Source: Dyadobacter chenhuakuii (GTDB taxonomy: Bacteria > Bacteroidota > Bacteroidia > Cytophagales > Spirosomataceae). From it: a stretch of 64,000 nt of DNA. The translations under genes were made by a program, and so were the position numbers. Shown here in pieces: positions 26,152-38,591 of this stretch (positions within the stretch are counted from its first letter, which is position 1; each line of letters begins with the position of its first letter). The notes under the pieces were generated by a model. It was not told the origin of the DNA. It did no database searches and worked only from the letters and a program-made list of their open reading frames with translations. Location of the stretch: NCBI RefSeq assembly GCF_023821985.2, contig NZ_CP098805.1, forward strand, positions 4,030,001 to 4,094,000, read 5' to 3'.

Positions 26152-26718
26152 ATGGCAACTACCGCAGATTTGCGTAACGGATTAGTGATCAACTTCAATC
26201 ACGATCTTTTTCAAGTAATTGAATTTCAGCATGTAAAACCTGGAAAGGGCAATGCATTTGTTCGTACCAAGCTGAAAAGCCTTACTTCGGGCAAAGTTTT
26301 GGATAACACATTCTCCTCCGGCGCAGGCATAATTCCGGTTCGTGTGGAGAGACATAAATTTCAGTTTCTGTACAAGGATGAAATGGGTTTCAATTTCATG
26401 AATGCAGAAACATTCGATCAGGTTTCGATCGATGAAAAACTGATCACCAATGCTGATTTAATGAAAGAAGGTCAGGAAGTTGAGATCCTGATCAACACAG
26501 AAACTGACGCTGCGCTGCTTTGCGAATTGCCTCCGTTTGTCGAGCTTTTGGTAACTTATTCTGAGCCAGGCTTAAAAGGTGATACGGCGAACTCTCCCAA
26601 GAAAGCGATCGAGGTGGAAACCGGTGCGAGGATCATGGTTCCTTTATTCATTGAAGAAGGCCAGAAAATTAAAGTTGACACGCGCACGTACGATTACGTA
26701 GAAAGAGTAAAAGCATAG
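26152..26718 (+). CDS. efp: Translation elongation factor P
   Basis: A 188-residue, three-domain factor that relieves ribosome stalling at polyproline. The domain I loop reads HVKPGKGNAFVRTKL, so the residue that enters the peptidyl-transferase site is lysine. The closing VDTRTYDYVERVKA is typical. It lies in the same strand run as fabH and accB, linking translation and lipid genes as in many Bacteroidota. Confidence 0.97.
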   Translation: MATTADLRNGLVINFNHDLFQVIEFQHVKPGKGNAFVRTKLKSLTSGKVLDNTFSSGAGIIPVRVERHKFQFLYKDEMGFNFMNAETFDQVSIDEKLITNADLMKEGQEVEILINTETDAALLCELPPFVELLVTYSEPGLKGDTANSPKKAIEVETGARIMVPLFIEEGQKIKVDTRTYDYVERVKA

Positions 26719-26755
26719 CTCAACGATCATCACCCACAGTTTTAATTTTGACTAA

Positions 26756-27238
26756 ATGGAAACCAAAGAAATCCAAAAATTGATTGACTTCATTGCCCAG
26801 TCGGGACTTGATGAAGTGAACATTGAAACGACCGATTTGAAAATAAAGGTGAAGCGCTACGGTTCTGCACCAACGGCATCATTATCTTCGTCACAAGCGG
26901 CACCAGCGCCCTCATATGCACCGGTTACGCCTACTACGGCCGTTACGCATTCCGCACCTGCTGAGCCAGCGGTTTCCTCAGAATCAGCATCTTCCAATCT
27001 GATCACTATAAAATCGCCAATGATTGGCACATTCTATCGTGCTTCAAGCCCTGAAACACCTGCTTTCGCTAACATCGGCGACGAAATTAAGCCGGGTAAA
27101 GTGGTTTGTGTGATCGAAGCAATGAAGCTTTTCAACGAAATAGAATCTGAGATCTCAGGAAAAATTGTAAAAGTATTGGTTGAAAACGCCACTCCGGTTG
27201 AATTTGACCAGCCTTTATTCCTAGTTGAGCCTATATAA
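26756..27238 (+). CDS. accB: Acetyl-CoA carboxylase biotin carboxyl carrier protein
   Basis: A 160-residue BCCP: an N-terminal helical part (IQKLIDFIAQSGLDEVNIE), a flexible Ala/Pro/Ser linker (about 40-80) and the biotinyl domain with the biotin-accepting lysine in VIEAMKLFNEIESE. The carrier moves carboxybiotin between AccC and the carboxyltransferase. accC follows after 35 bp. Confidence 0.96.
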   Translation: METKEIQKLIDFIAQSGLDEVNIETTDLKIKVKRYGSAPTASLSSSQAAPAPSYAPVTPTTAVTHSAPAEPAVSSESASSNLITIKSPMIGTFYRASSPETPAFANIGDEIKPGKVVCVIEAMKLFNEIESEISGKIVKVLVENATPVEFDQPLFLVEPI

Positions 27239-27273
27239 GGCAATGGACGATCTATAAAACTTAATTGATTTTC

Positions 27274-28617
27274 ATGTTTAAAAAGATACTCATTGCCAAC
27301 CGGGGCGAGATCGCCTTGCGTGTTATCAGGACCTGTCGTGAAATGGGCATCAAAACGGTTGCTGTGTATTCCACAGCCGATCGTGATAGTCTTCACGTTC
27401 GCTTTGCAGATGAAGCCGTTTGTATCGGTCCGCCGCCAAGCCGTCAGTCCTATCTGAGCATTCAAAATATCATTTCAGCCGCCGAAGTTACGGGCGCAGA
27501 CGCCATCCATCCTGGTTATGGATTTTTGTCTGAAAATGCTGAATTCTCTCAAATATGTGCCGATTACGGCATTAAATTCATTGGTGCAACTGCCGCCCAG
27601 ATCAACGGGATGGGTGATAAAGCCACTGCGAAAGCAACCATGATCGCTGCCGGTGTTCCGGTTGTTCCGGGTTCGGAAGGACTTTTGGAATCGGTGGAAC
27701 AGGGTAAAATGCTGGCAGAAGGCATTGGTTATCCGGTAATCGTAAAGGCAACTGCCGGTGGCGGTGGCCGCGGCATGCGGATCATTAACAAGCCCGATGA
27801 ATTTGAAAAGGCATGGAATGATGCCCGCACAGAGTCAGCAGCAGCATTTGGTAACGACGGTTTATATCTCGAAAAATTTGTAGAAGAGCCGCGCCACATT
27901 GAAATTCAGATCATTGGAGATCAGTTTGGTAAGGTTTGCCACTTGTCGGAACGCGATTGCTCTATCCAGCGTCGTCACCAGAAACTGGTTGAAGAAACGC
28001 CTTCTCCGATCATTACGGATGAACTTCGGGAAAGAATGGGTGCAGCCGCCATCAAAGGTGCGCAGGCCATTGGTTACGAAGGAGCAGGAACCATTGAATT
28101 CCTGGTAGACAAGCACGGTGAGTTCTTCTTTATGGAAATGAACACCCGAATTCAGGTTGAGCACCCTATTACTGAGGAAGTTACTGATTTTGACCTGATT
28201 AAGGAGCAAATCAAAGTAGCAGCAGGTGAGCCGATTTCAGGCGTCAACTACACGCCAAAGCTTTTCGCTATGGAATGCCGCATTAATGCAGAAGATCCCG
28301 CGAACAATTTCCGCCCTGCACCAGGCAAGATCACCAATCTGCATTTCCCAGGCGGTCACGGTGTTCGGATCGACAGCCACGTTTACAGCGGCTACACCAT
28401 TCCACCAAATTACGATTCCATGATCGCCAAACTGATCGTCAGCGGCCAGTCACGCGAAGAAGTAATCACACGTATGAAGCGTGCATTACAGGAATTCGTC
28501 ATCGAAGGAATTAAAACCACGATCCCCTTCCATATTAAACTCATGGACGATCCCGGCTTCAAATCCGGAAACTTCACAACGAAATATTTGGAGACGTTTG
28601 ATTTTTCGACTTTGTAG
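27274..28617 (+). CDS. accC: Acetyl-CoA carboxylase biotin carboxylase subunit
   Basis: A 447-residue ATP-grasp enzyme that carboxylates biotin on AccB. It starts [20 protein letters not shown], has the glycine-rich ATP loop TAGGGGRGM, the [15 protein letters not shown] block and [14 protein letters not shown] with the catalytic residues. The frame opens with a TTG at 27265, but ATG 27274 matches the family. A terminator follows at once, closing the lipid operon. Confidence 0.96.
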   Translation: MFKKILIANRGEIALRVIRTCREMGIKTVAVYSTADRDSLHVRFADEAVCIGPPPSRQSYLSIQNIISAAEVTGADAIHPGYGFLSENAEFSQICADYGIKFIGATAAQINGMGDKATAKATMIAAGVPVVPGSEGLLESVEQGKMLAEGIGYPVIVKATAGGGGRGMRIINKPDEFEKAWNDARTESAAAFGNDGLYLEKFVEEPRHIEIQIIGDQFGKVCHLSERDCSIQRRHQKLVEETPSPIITDELRERMGAAAIKGAQAIGYEGAGTIEFLVDKHGEFFFMEMNTRIQVEHPITEEVTDFDLIKEQIKVAAGEPISGVNYTPKLFAMECRINAEDPANNFRPAPGKITNLHFPGGHGVRIDSHVYSGYTIPPNYDSMIAKLIVSGQSREEVITRMKRALQEFVIEGIKTTIPFHIKLMDDPGFKSGNFTTKYLETFDFSTL

Positions 28618-28639
28618 AGAGAACATATAAAACAGAAGG

Positions 28640-28675
28640 TGGCTGCTAGTTCGCACTGGCAGCCATTTTTGTTTT
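28640..28675 (+). terminator. Rho-independent terminator after accC
   Basis: TGGCTGC (28640-28646) and GCAGCCA (28659-28665) form a 7-bp stem with a 12-base loop, followed by TTTTTGTTTT. Confidence 0.82.
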
Positions 28676-28700
28676 CTGAATAATCTTAATGCAGGATTGT

Positions 28701-29072
28701 TTAATTTAAAATAGCAAGCATCTTCCTCGTAGCGTCCAGCCCTTCCTTAATCGTCCTTACTGAAGGCGTTCCGTGATAGTAACCTGCCAGATGAAGCGTG
28801 TCGTACGCCTCATTCAAATAGGAAAGCAATGTCTTGTTATACTTTCTAAGCCTGTTGCGGTAATCTTCAATGCTTTTGGGTTTCACAAATTTTGCACCCT
28901 CTCGTTTCTTCAAATACTCATCCGCAATCATGAGTGCAGCGTTATAAGCCGTCCCAGATGCCATCTGAACATATTTAATGTCTTTGTACTCACTCCCATC
29001 CTTTTGTGCCTTCGTGCCAAGGATCTCTTTTGCATTGTTTAGATACCTGTCAATTTCTGGATATGCATTCAT
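28701..29072 (-). CDS. DUF5618-like small helical protein
   Basis: A 123-residue, charged, all-helical protein without signal peptide or membrane segment. Features such as YKDIKYVQMASGTAYNAAL and LHLAGYYHGTPSVRTIKEGL resemble the DUF5618 family of Bacteroidota. Function unknown; the fold pattern is HEPN-like in size and helicity but no RX4-6H motif is present. It lies 72 bp after the Gfo/Idh gene on the same strand. Confidence 0.65.
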   Translation of the reverse strand: MNAYPEIDRYLNNAKEILGTKAQKDGSEYKDIKYVQMASGTAYNAALMIADEYLKKREGAKFVKPKSIEDYRNRLRKYNKTLLSYLNEAYDTLHLAGYYHGTPSVRTIKEGLDATRKMLAILN

Positions 29073-29144
29073 GTGTGTAATGTTAAATAACTCAAAGGTA
29101 ATAAAATAGCCCGGACAAAGTCCTGGCCATTCGTCAGGCTTAGT

Positions 29145-30452
29145 CTAAACCCCCCCAGGCAACGAATAAGGTGCCCGATACTTCCTGGTCAAATACTTAT
29201 TCGCATCATCGTCATTTATAAACTTTTCCGTCTTGGGGTCGAAGGTTAATGCTCTTCCGGTTCGGTAGGCGATGTTGCCCAGGTGGGCCAGGCCGGAGGA
29301 AAGGTGGGCGGTTTCTACGGGGCCGTTCAGGATCTTTGGGTCTTTGGCTACCACGGCGTCGATGAAGTTTTTGTAATGGTCGCCACCAGCTTTGCGCGTT
29401 GGGCCGGGTTTCTTTTCTTTGCCCAGGAATGTTTCGTAGAAATCGTAACCTTTTACGACCATATAGCCTTCGGAACCATAGAAAATGTTGCCGATCCCTG
29501 TGCCGCCTTCGTCGTTCGTCATCCAGGGACGTACTTCAAATTCAATGATCTTTTTCTCTTTGGGATATACAAATGATGACGTCAGCACTTCGGGCGTTTC
29601 CTTGGCATCGTTCCACAGAAATTTGCCGCCGGATGAAGTGATTTTCTCAGGAAAACTGTCCACGCCCAGGCCCCACATGCACATATCCGTTTCGTGAATG
29701 CCTTGATTTCCAATGTCTCCATTGCCATAGTTCCAATGCCAGTGCCAATCGTAATGCACGTAATTTTTGGAGAATGGCTTCATTTCCGCTGGTCCGGTCC
29801 AGAGGTCGTAATTGAGTCCTGCGGGGATGGGTTCGGTGCCTTTGTCACCAATATCTGGGCGCCATTTGTAGACCAAACCTCTTGCCATGTAAACATTGCC
29901 TATTAATCCTTCGCGCAAATGTTTCACAGCTTCCTGCAATGCTTCGGAACTGCGTAACTGAACGCCGTGCTGCACAACCCGTTTGTATTTATGCGCAGCC
30001 TCAACCAGCTTCCGTCCTTCGGCAAGATTATGAGAACCGGGCTTTTCCACATACACATCCTTGCCTGCCTGACAAGCCCATATCGCTGCCAGTGCATGCC
30101 AGTGATTGGGTGTTGCAATGCTGACGGCGTCAATGGTTTTGTCCTCAAAAACCTTACGGAGATCATTTTCCATCTTCACCTTCTTCCCTGTCTTTTCCTC
30201 AAATTCCTTCGCTCTTTTTTGAAGAATGTTGTTATCCGGATCACATAATGTGGCTACTTCTACATTGCTGAGGTTATTAAAACCGCTGATATGGCTTTGC
30301 CCACGCCCGTTCACACCCAGGACTGCCACCCGCACGCGGTCGTTGGCGCCGAAAGCACTGGCCGGAATGATGGACGGAATCGAAAGCGCAACGGCGGCTC
30401 CGGTAGAATTTTTGATAAAATCCCGGCGTGAAACTTCATTTTCTTTACTCAT
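29145..30452 (-). CDS. Gfo/Idh/MocA-family oxidoreductase, Tat-exported
   Basis: A 435-residue NAD(P)-dependent sugar oxidoreductase with a Tat signal (SRRDFIK at 8-14, then a weak hydrophobic stretch to PASAFG), so it is exported folded with its cofactor. The Rossmann motif is VAVLGVNGRGQSHISG and the family signature is VEKPGSHNLAEG. Such Tat-exported members are numerous in Bacteroidota and Planctomycetota and often act on modified sugars or cyclitols. Same strand as the NRAMP-like gene 128 bp upstream, but the functions show no clear link. Confidence 0.92.
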   Translation of the reverse strand: MSKENEVSRRDFIKNSTGAAVALSIPSIIPASAFGANDRVRVAVLGVNGRGQSHISGFNNLSNVEVATLCDPDNNILQKRAKEFEEKTGKKVKMENDLRKVFEDKTIDAVSIATPNHWHALAAIWACQAGKDVYVEKPGSHNLAEGRKLVEAAHKYKRVVQHGVQLRSSEALQEAVKHLREGLIGNVYMARGLVYKWRPDIGDKGTEPIPAGLNYDLWTGPAEMKPFSKNYVHYDWHWHWNYGNGDIGNQGIHETDMCMWGLGVDSFPEKITSSGGKFLWNDAKETPEVLTSSFVYPKEKKIIEFEVRPWMTNDEGGTGIGNIFYGSEGYMVVKGYDFYETFLGKEKKPGPTRKAGGDHYKNFIDAVVAKDPKILNGPVETAHLSSGLAHLGNIAYRTGRALTFDPKTEKFINDDDANKYLTRKYRAPYSLPGGV

Positions 30453-30580
30453 ATTCGGAAGATCAGGATAGTAATGGGACGAAACTGAATGGTAAGATTA
30501 TATAAATGAGACGATTATTCGCAAACGCTCCCTTAGCAACATTTGCTAAATAATACTATAATTTTGTCATTTTGTACTAT

Positions 30581-31903
30581 TCAAAAAATCTTGATAACGC
30601 CATATCCGCTCACTGTTAATATGGAAATGACGCTTATCCAGAAGAAAATGTCATAGATTAATGTGGGTTTCAGGGAGGCAGGCAGCTCTTTGAAGCGAAA
30701 AACTAGCGAAACATAAACGATTAAAAGTAACAGGATCGAAGTGGCGATTCCGCCCAGGATGACCATGAGAACCGGCGATTGAATAAATAGAAAAAGTATG
30801 CACCACGCCGCAGGTAAAATCCAGGACAAGATTGCAATGCTTTTTCGCTGGTTCTCAGCAGAATCAAATTTCATCCAGCCTAATGCGCCGAACGCATCGC
30901 CCCAAACCCTGGCCCAACTTGCGGTTGCGGTGAAAAGCGTAGAGTAGAGCACAAAAAATGCACCGACCAAAAAGAGGTTTTTAGCCCATGGGCCGAGCGT
31001 TTCAGTAAAAATGCGTGATAGCACTTCAATCATTTCATAACCTTCCGGAACAGCCCCACCGCTGTGCAAAACCGCTGCGCCCAACAAGTAGAATGCTGCC
31101 GTCACCACTGTGTAAACGACCATCGACAGCACCGCATCCAGATACATGACATTAAACCAGCCTTTTGCACGCTCGGTCCACGCCGGGGTTCCGTCATTAG
31201 GGCCGGTGTAAGCGGCGTAACCTTTTTCAATACACCAATAATTGTAATACATGATCTCATCGCCACCTACGCCCGTGATGCCGAATGCGCCGAATGCGAT
31301 CGCTACCAAACTGGTTGGTAAGGAAAATTGAAGTCCGGATTTGACCTGTTCCCAGTGAATGGCATATTTAGTGCCCTGCAACAAGATCAGCGACATCAGA
31401 ATGACGGCTGTAAAAAGAATGATCATCACCAATGAGCCCTTTTCAACAAGTCCGTACTGGCCGCGATAAACGAGAAAAGAAGTGATTAATACAGAAAATA
31501 TAGCCCAAACATTGACAGGAATAGCCGGCCACGCCATGTTCAAGACAATAGCAACCCCGCCCACGATCCCGCCGACCTGCAATAATTTCAATCCCTGCAA
31601 AGAAAGCCATAACCAGATGCTCCAATGTGCTCTCCCCCACTTCCGGCCAGGCAGCTGATTGAAATTATGCATCATGAACGTGCCTGTATAAATAGCATTT
31701 TTGCCAAATTCCAGCTGCAACGCAACTTTCACCAAACAGCTTACAATAATGACCCAGAAAGTGATAAAACCTGCCTTAGCGCCCAGCGCAGTGGTGGCAA
31801 TGAGCTCGCCCGAGCCTACTATTGCTGCGGAAAGGATGAAACCGGGGCCCAGATATTTGAGTCTTCCCGTAAATGTGGAAGGAGGAGAAAGAATCCTGCT
31901 CAT
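30581..31903 (-). CDS. NRAMP-family transporter with non-canonical metal site
   Basis: A 440-residue protein with about 11 TM helices and overall NRAMP (COG1914) character: LGPGFILSAAIVGSGELIAT in TM1. The TM1 metal-binding DPGN of Mn/Fe transporters is replaced by GSGE (30-33), and the TM6 MPHN region reads GVGGDEIMYYNYW. Both helices therefore keep an acidic residue but in a different arrangement, so the substrate may not be Mn2+ or Fe2+. It follows the unassigned gene at 31982-33442 by 78 bp on the same strand. Confidence 0.85.
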   Translation of the reverse strand: MSRILSPPSTFTGRLKYLGPGFILSAAIVGSGELIATTALGAKAGFITFWVIIVSCLVKVALQLEFGKNAIYTGTFMMHNFNQLPGRKWGRAHWSIWLWLSLQGLKLLQVGGIVGGVAIVLNMAWPAIPVNVWAIFSVLITSFLVYRGQYGLVEKGSLVMIILFTAVILMSLILLQGTKYAIHWEQVKSGLQFSLPTSLVAIAFGAFGITGVGGDEIMYYNYWCIEKGYAAYTGPNDGTPAWTERAKGWFNVMYLDAVLSMVVYTVVTAAFYLLGAAVLHSGGAVPEGYEMIEVLSRIFTETLGPWAKNLFLVGAFFVLYSTLFTATASWARVWGDAFGALGWMKFDSAENQRKSIAILSWILPAAWCILFLFIQSPVLMVILGGIATSILLLLIVYVSLVFRFKELPASLKPTLIYDIFFWISVISILTVSGYGVIKIF

Positions 31904-31981
31904 CTTGAAGCTTTCTTCTGAAAAGCAACACGACGAGCAGGACTACTTTTATTTTGTTTATTGAATGATTAATACGACAAA

Positions 31982-33442
31982 TCAAAGATTACCGACGGCC
32001 TGGTGGATCTGTTTGACAGTGTCCTCATAATTATCCTCATTAGGCAATCCGAATAAGGATTTCTCCTTAATGATCTTGGCAACATTCTCAGGCACAAGCT
32101 TTTCCCAGCCTGGCTCGCCTCTTTTGATCTTTTCAAGCACACTATCGGTCGTAATGTGCATATGCTCCTTGTTGTAGTTCACAATGTCCTCGATCTTGTC
32201 ATTAATGACCAGATATTGAAATAATGGCCTCAAATGATCCGGAACAACAAAGTTGGCACAGCTGTAAACCGAGCCGTCGGGCTGTAATGTGGGATAAATG
32301 AAAAGCTTCACCTTCCTGCTGAACAGCGTCGCGAAGGATTCCAAAATGCCTCCGGGAAGCGATTGATAATGTTTTTCTTCAAAAATATCCTGCAAACTCG
32401 GGCTTCCCAGCAAAAGGCCGGCTTTGAGCTTGGTAAGGCGGGAAAGATAGGCGACCAACCGATAATATTCGTGGTGATTGGAGATCATTACCATGTGCCC
32501 CAGCGAACAAAGAATGTCCACACGATCCAGAAAATCCTTTTCGTCAATGTCGCGGTCGCCGCTTTTGAGGTTATGCAATGTAAGCTCAGAAATGAGGACA
32601 ACTTTCGATTCATCCACATCCTCCTCATCCAGAAACTGCTTCTGACCATTGCTGATCAGGTCGACGTGCACATTGGTAATGGGCCTTAACCGGCCGCGCA
32701 TCATCAGAATGTGCTTTTTATACAATGCTTCCGAAGGCTGCAAAACACCGCCATCACTGCCAAACAATGCTGCATCTGTAAAACCGTTTTTGACAAGCCT
32801 GAGACTCATTAACCGATTATCCACTTTCGAAAAATCCGGCCCGCTGAAACGCACCATATCGATCTCAATGCGATCCGTTGTAAGATCGTCCATTAAGGAT
32901 AGTAACAGCGTTTCAGGAGATTTGTAATAGAAAAAACAGCCATACATGAGGTTAACGCCGATAATTCCCAAAGCCTGCTGTTGCAGGACATTCTCGTCAT
33001 CGCGCATCCGCACGTGGATCACCACATAATTTGTCGGGCCCATGGGCGAGAGTTGAAACTGCAACCCGATCCAGCCGTGCGACTCATTGGTTTTCTGAAA
33101 ATTAAGGGCAACAACGGTGTTGGCGAATGCAAAAAACTGGCTTTCCTCACCGCGTTTTTCTGAAAGACGTTTCTCAACAAGATTGTATTCACGGTTCAGC
33201 ATCTTCATCAGGCGGGATTCCACCACATACCGGCCGCCTTCCTCTGTTCCATATATTGCATCACTGAAAGTCATATCGTAAGCAGACATGGTCTTTGCCA
33301 CTGTTCCCGATGCCCCGCCTGCCTTAAAAAAGTAAGCAGCTGTTTCCTGACCTGCCCCAATTTCTGCAAAAGACCCATAAATCCTGCGATCCAGGTTGAT
33401 CCTTAACGCTTTTTGTTTTGTACCAAGGTTCTTTTCGTACAT
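31982..33442 (-). CDS. Conserved cytosolic protein of unknown function (family often mislabelled NMN adenylyltransferase)
   Basis: A 486-residue soluble protein with no signal peptide. It begins near MYEKNLGTKQKALRINLD, followed by SFAEIGAGQETAAYFFKAGG and VAKTMSAYDMTFSDAIYG, and has LGIIGVNLMYGCFFYY and IEIDMVRFSGPDF. I recognise this as a widely conserved bacterial family whose database names (nicotinate-nucleotide adenylyltransferase, even TonB receptor) are not supported by any nucleotidyltransferase or barrel motif in the sequence. Conservation across phyla suggests an enzyme. It leads a same-strand run with the NRAMP-like gene. Confidence 0.6.
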   Translation of the reverse strand: MYEKNLGTKQKALRINLDRRIYGSFAEIGAGQETAAYFFKAGGASGTVAKTMSAYDMTFSDAIYGTEEGGRYVVESRLMKMLNREYNLVEKRLSEKRGEESQFFAFANTVVALNFQKTNESHGWIGLQFQLSPMGPTNYVVIHVRMRDDENVLQQQALGIIGVNLMYGCFFYYKSPETLLLSLMDDLTTDRIEIDMVRFSGPDFSKVDNRLMSLRLVKNGFTDAALFGSDGGVLQPSEALYKKHILMMRGRLRPITNVHVDLISNGQKQFLDEEDVDESKVVLISELTLHNLKSGDRDIDEKDFLDRVDILCSLGHMVMISNHHEYYRLVAYLSRLTKLKAGLLLGSPSLQDIFEEKHYQSLPGGILESFATLFSRKVKLFIYPTLQPDGSVYSCANFVVPDHLRPLFQYLVINDKIEDIVNYNKEHMHITTDSVLEKIKRGEPGWEKLVPENVAKIIKEKSLFGLPNEDNYEDTVKQIHQAVGNL

Positions 33443-33591
33443 AAACGTATATTAGTAAGTTGAAAAGCAATATGTGTAAATATAAGAAAAATACAGTTAA
33501 CAGTCGATTATGGCTAACTGACTTGACTTACTAAAAAGGAAAAGTTCTATAATTTATTGTACTTGCCGCTGGCTAATGTTAATGCATCGCT

Positions 33592-33993
33592 ATGGATCCG
33601 CACGCTACTTATCTGTTCACATATGGCACCCTGCAGGGTTTTGACAATCCGTTTGCCGGACGGCTTCGCGAAAATGCGGTGTATGAAGGCAGGGGATATT
33701 TTTCAGGATTACTCTATCTCATTTCCTGGTATCCGGGAGCTGTTTTTGATAAAAATGCTTCCTCAAAAGTGCACGGAGAAATATACAGGCTAACTGCGCC
33801 GGAAGCATTGTTTGTGGAACTGGATGATTATGAGGATGTTTTTGAAGATGAAAAAAACAGCCTGTATCTGCGAAAAACTATTTCAATCACCACAGAAAAT
33901 GAAGCAAGCCTTGATTGCTGGGTATATCTTTACAACCAATCCGTGGCTGGACTGCCTTTAATTGAAGACGGTCGCTTTAAGCACTCGGTCTGA
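33592..33993 (+). CDS. Gamma-glutamylcyclotransferase (GGCT/AIG2)-fold protein
   Basis: A 133-residue protein with the GGCT signature FTYGTLQGFDNPF at 9-21, VHGEIYRLT and the acidic catalytic region LDDYEDVF. Members cleave gamma-glutamyl amines or peptides to release 5-oxoproline. The gene tail overlaps the convergent coaX tail by 17 bp. Confidence 0.85.
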   Translation: MDPHATYLFTYGTLQGFDNPFAGRLRENAVYEGRGYFSGLLYLISWYPGAVFDKNASSKVHGEIYRLTAPEALFVELDDYEDVFEDEKNSLYLRKTISITTENEASLDCWVYLYNQSVAGLPLIEDGRFKHSV

Positions 33994-34750
33994 GGCGCTC
34001 GCCAATGATACGGAGTCCGTCCAATGTTAAGTTACTGTCAATTTCTACGAACTCTTCTTGCAAGGTCTCAATAATAGACGAAAGTCCTCCGGTGGCAACG
34101 GCAATGCATTCACCACCCATTTCCTGCCTGATCCTTTGCAGAAGCGACTTTACAAGTCCTTCATAACCCAGTAATATGCCCGCCTGAATGGCTTCTGTTG
34201 TATTTTTTCCAATGGCCGTTTTGGGTAAAACCAGTGGTACTTCCGGTAATTGTGCGGTGTTGGCAAAAAGCGCTTTCACCGCTGTCATAAGTCCTGGCAG
34301 GATTGCTACACCCAGTATTTTCCGGTCTTTCGAAACCGTCGTGAATGTTAATGCTGTCCCAAAATCGACAACCACGCAATTTTCCTGGTAACGCGTCATT
34401 ACGGCCACTGAATTGGCGATGAGGTCAGCGCCAATTTCGTGCGGATGGTTGATGGCAATGGATAGGTCGGGATAAATGTCCGGGCCGACGACAATGACGT
34501 CATCACCGAACATGGAGCGCAGCACTTTCTGGATAATGGGCGTCATAGCAGGCACAACGCTGCTAAGCACCACCGTATCCACATCACCGAACCATAGCCC
34601 CGCTTCGAGGAAATGCAGCCTTAACCTGGATTCATAATGGGATTCATTTTCATTCACCAGCGAACGCATCCGCCAGATATATTCCCAGTCATCCGATTGG
34701 TAAAGCCCAAAAACAGTGTCGGTGTTACCAACGTCAACGGCTAGAAGCAT
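33977..34750 (-). CDS. coaX: Type III pantothenate kinase
   Basis: A 257-residue ASKHA-fold kinase for the first step of coenzyme A synthesis. The N-terminal phosphate motif is AVDVGNTDTVFGLY, the second is VVDFGTALTFTTVS, and HPHEIGADLIANSVAV is the conserved middle block. Standard length. Its 3' end overlaps the convergent GGCT-fold gene. Confidence 0.94.
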   Translation of the reverse strand: MLLAVDVGNTDTVFGLYQSDDWEYIWRMRSLVNENESHYESRLRLHFLEAGLWFGDVDTVVLSSVVPAMTPIIQKVLRSMFGDDVIVVGPDIYPDLSIAINHPHEIGADLIANSVAVMTRYQENCVVVDFGTALTFTTVSKDRKILGVAILPGLMTAVKALFANTAQLPEVPLVLPKTAIGKNTTEAIQAGILLGYEGLVKSLLQRIRQEMGGECIAVATGGLSSIIETLQEEFVEIDSNLTLDGLRIIGERLRPSA

Positions 34751-34803
34751 AGCAAAGAATTTACAATTGCAGACAAATTAAAGGCATTAATCTATAATTT
34801 TAG

Positions 34804-38013
<3,210 letters not shown>

Positions 38014-38017
38014 ATCC

Positions 38018-38578
38018 TCATTTCGCAGTCAGCACATATTGCGCCTTTACACTGATTACCTGGGCTATTTTCACAAAAACGACCTGTGGGACTTCAATTT
38101 TGTGATCGGTTAGCGGCACTTCAAAATCAGAGTTGATCGTAATCTTCCCGCTTTCGATCTTCATCTTACCTTTAATGGTGCGCTCTTTGGTGACGCCATG
38201 TACGGTGAATTTGCCTGTCGCCGAAACATCGTACTGGCCGTCTTTGGTGTAATCAGGCGCATTATCCACCTTTCCGCTGAATGTTGCCGTCGGATATTTT
38301 TCCGATTCGATGTAGTTCTCGTTGAAATGTTCCTGCATGAGTTTATTGGGAAAAACAAATTCCCGCATGTTCATGCGTATCGCAATTTCATTGTTGGCCG
38401 TGTTGAGGATAACCTGGCTTTTCTTGTTCTCTGCATTCACATTTTCGAGCGGGGTTACCGAAGAGAATTTTGTATTTCCGGTCGAGGTTCCAAACTTCCC
38501 CTGCGCCAGAAGCGGCCCGGAAGGCAAAGCAGAGGCGAGCACGGTTACGAAAACCATGGCTGATAGATGCATTTTCAT
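38018..38578 (-). CDS. YceI-family periplasmic lipid-binding protein
   Basis: A 186-residue protein with signal peptide (ending GPLLAQ) and the YceI lipocalin-like barrel: MREFVFPNKLMQEHFNENYI, then YPTATFSGKV and GKFTVHGVTKERTIKGKM. The family binds polyisoprenoid chains such as ubiquinone-like or isoprenoid lipids. Last gene of a five-gene minus-strand run led by an ECF sigma factor, 13 bp after the DUF5777 gene. Its stop is 4 bp from the stop of the convergent GH2 gene. Confidence 0.92.
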   Translation of the reverse strand: MKMHLSAMVFVTVLASALPSGPLLAQGKFGTSTGNTKFSSVTPLENVNAENKKSQVILNTANNEIAIRMNMREFVFPNKLMQEHFNENYIESEKYPTATFSGKVDNAPDYTKDGQYDVSATGKFTVHGVTKERTIKGKMKIESGKITINSDFEVPLTDHKIEVPQVVFVKIAQVISVKAQYVLTAK

Positions 38579-38591
38579 AGGTTGTTTTCGG

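Noticed and set aside
33981..33991. Possible frameshift where the GGCT-fold and coaX genes overlap
   Set aside because: Both proteins end normally; the 17-bp overlap is a simple convergent tail overlap.
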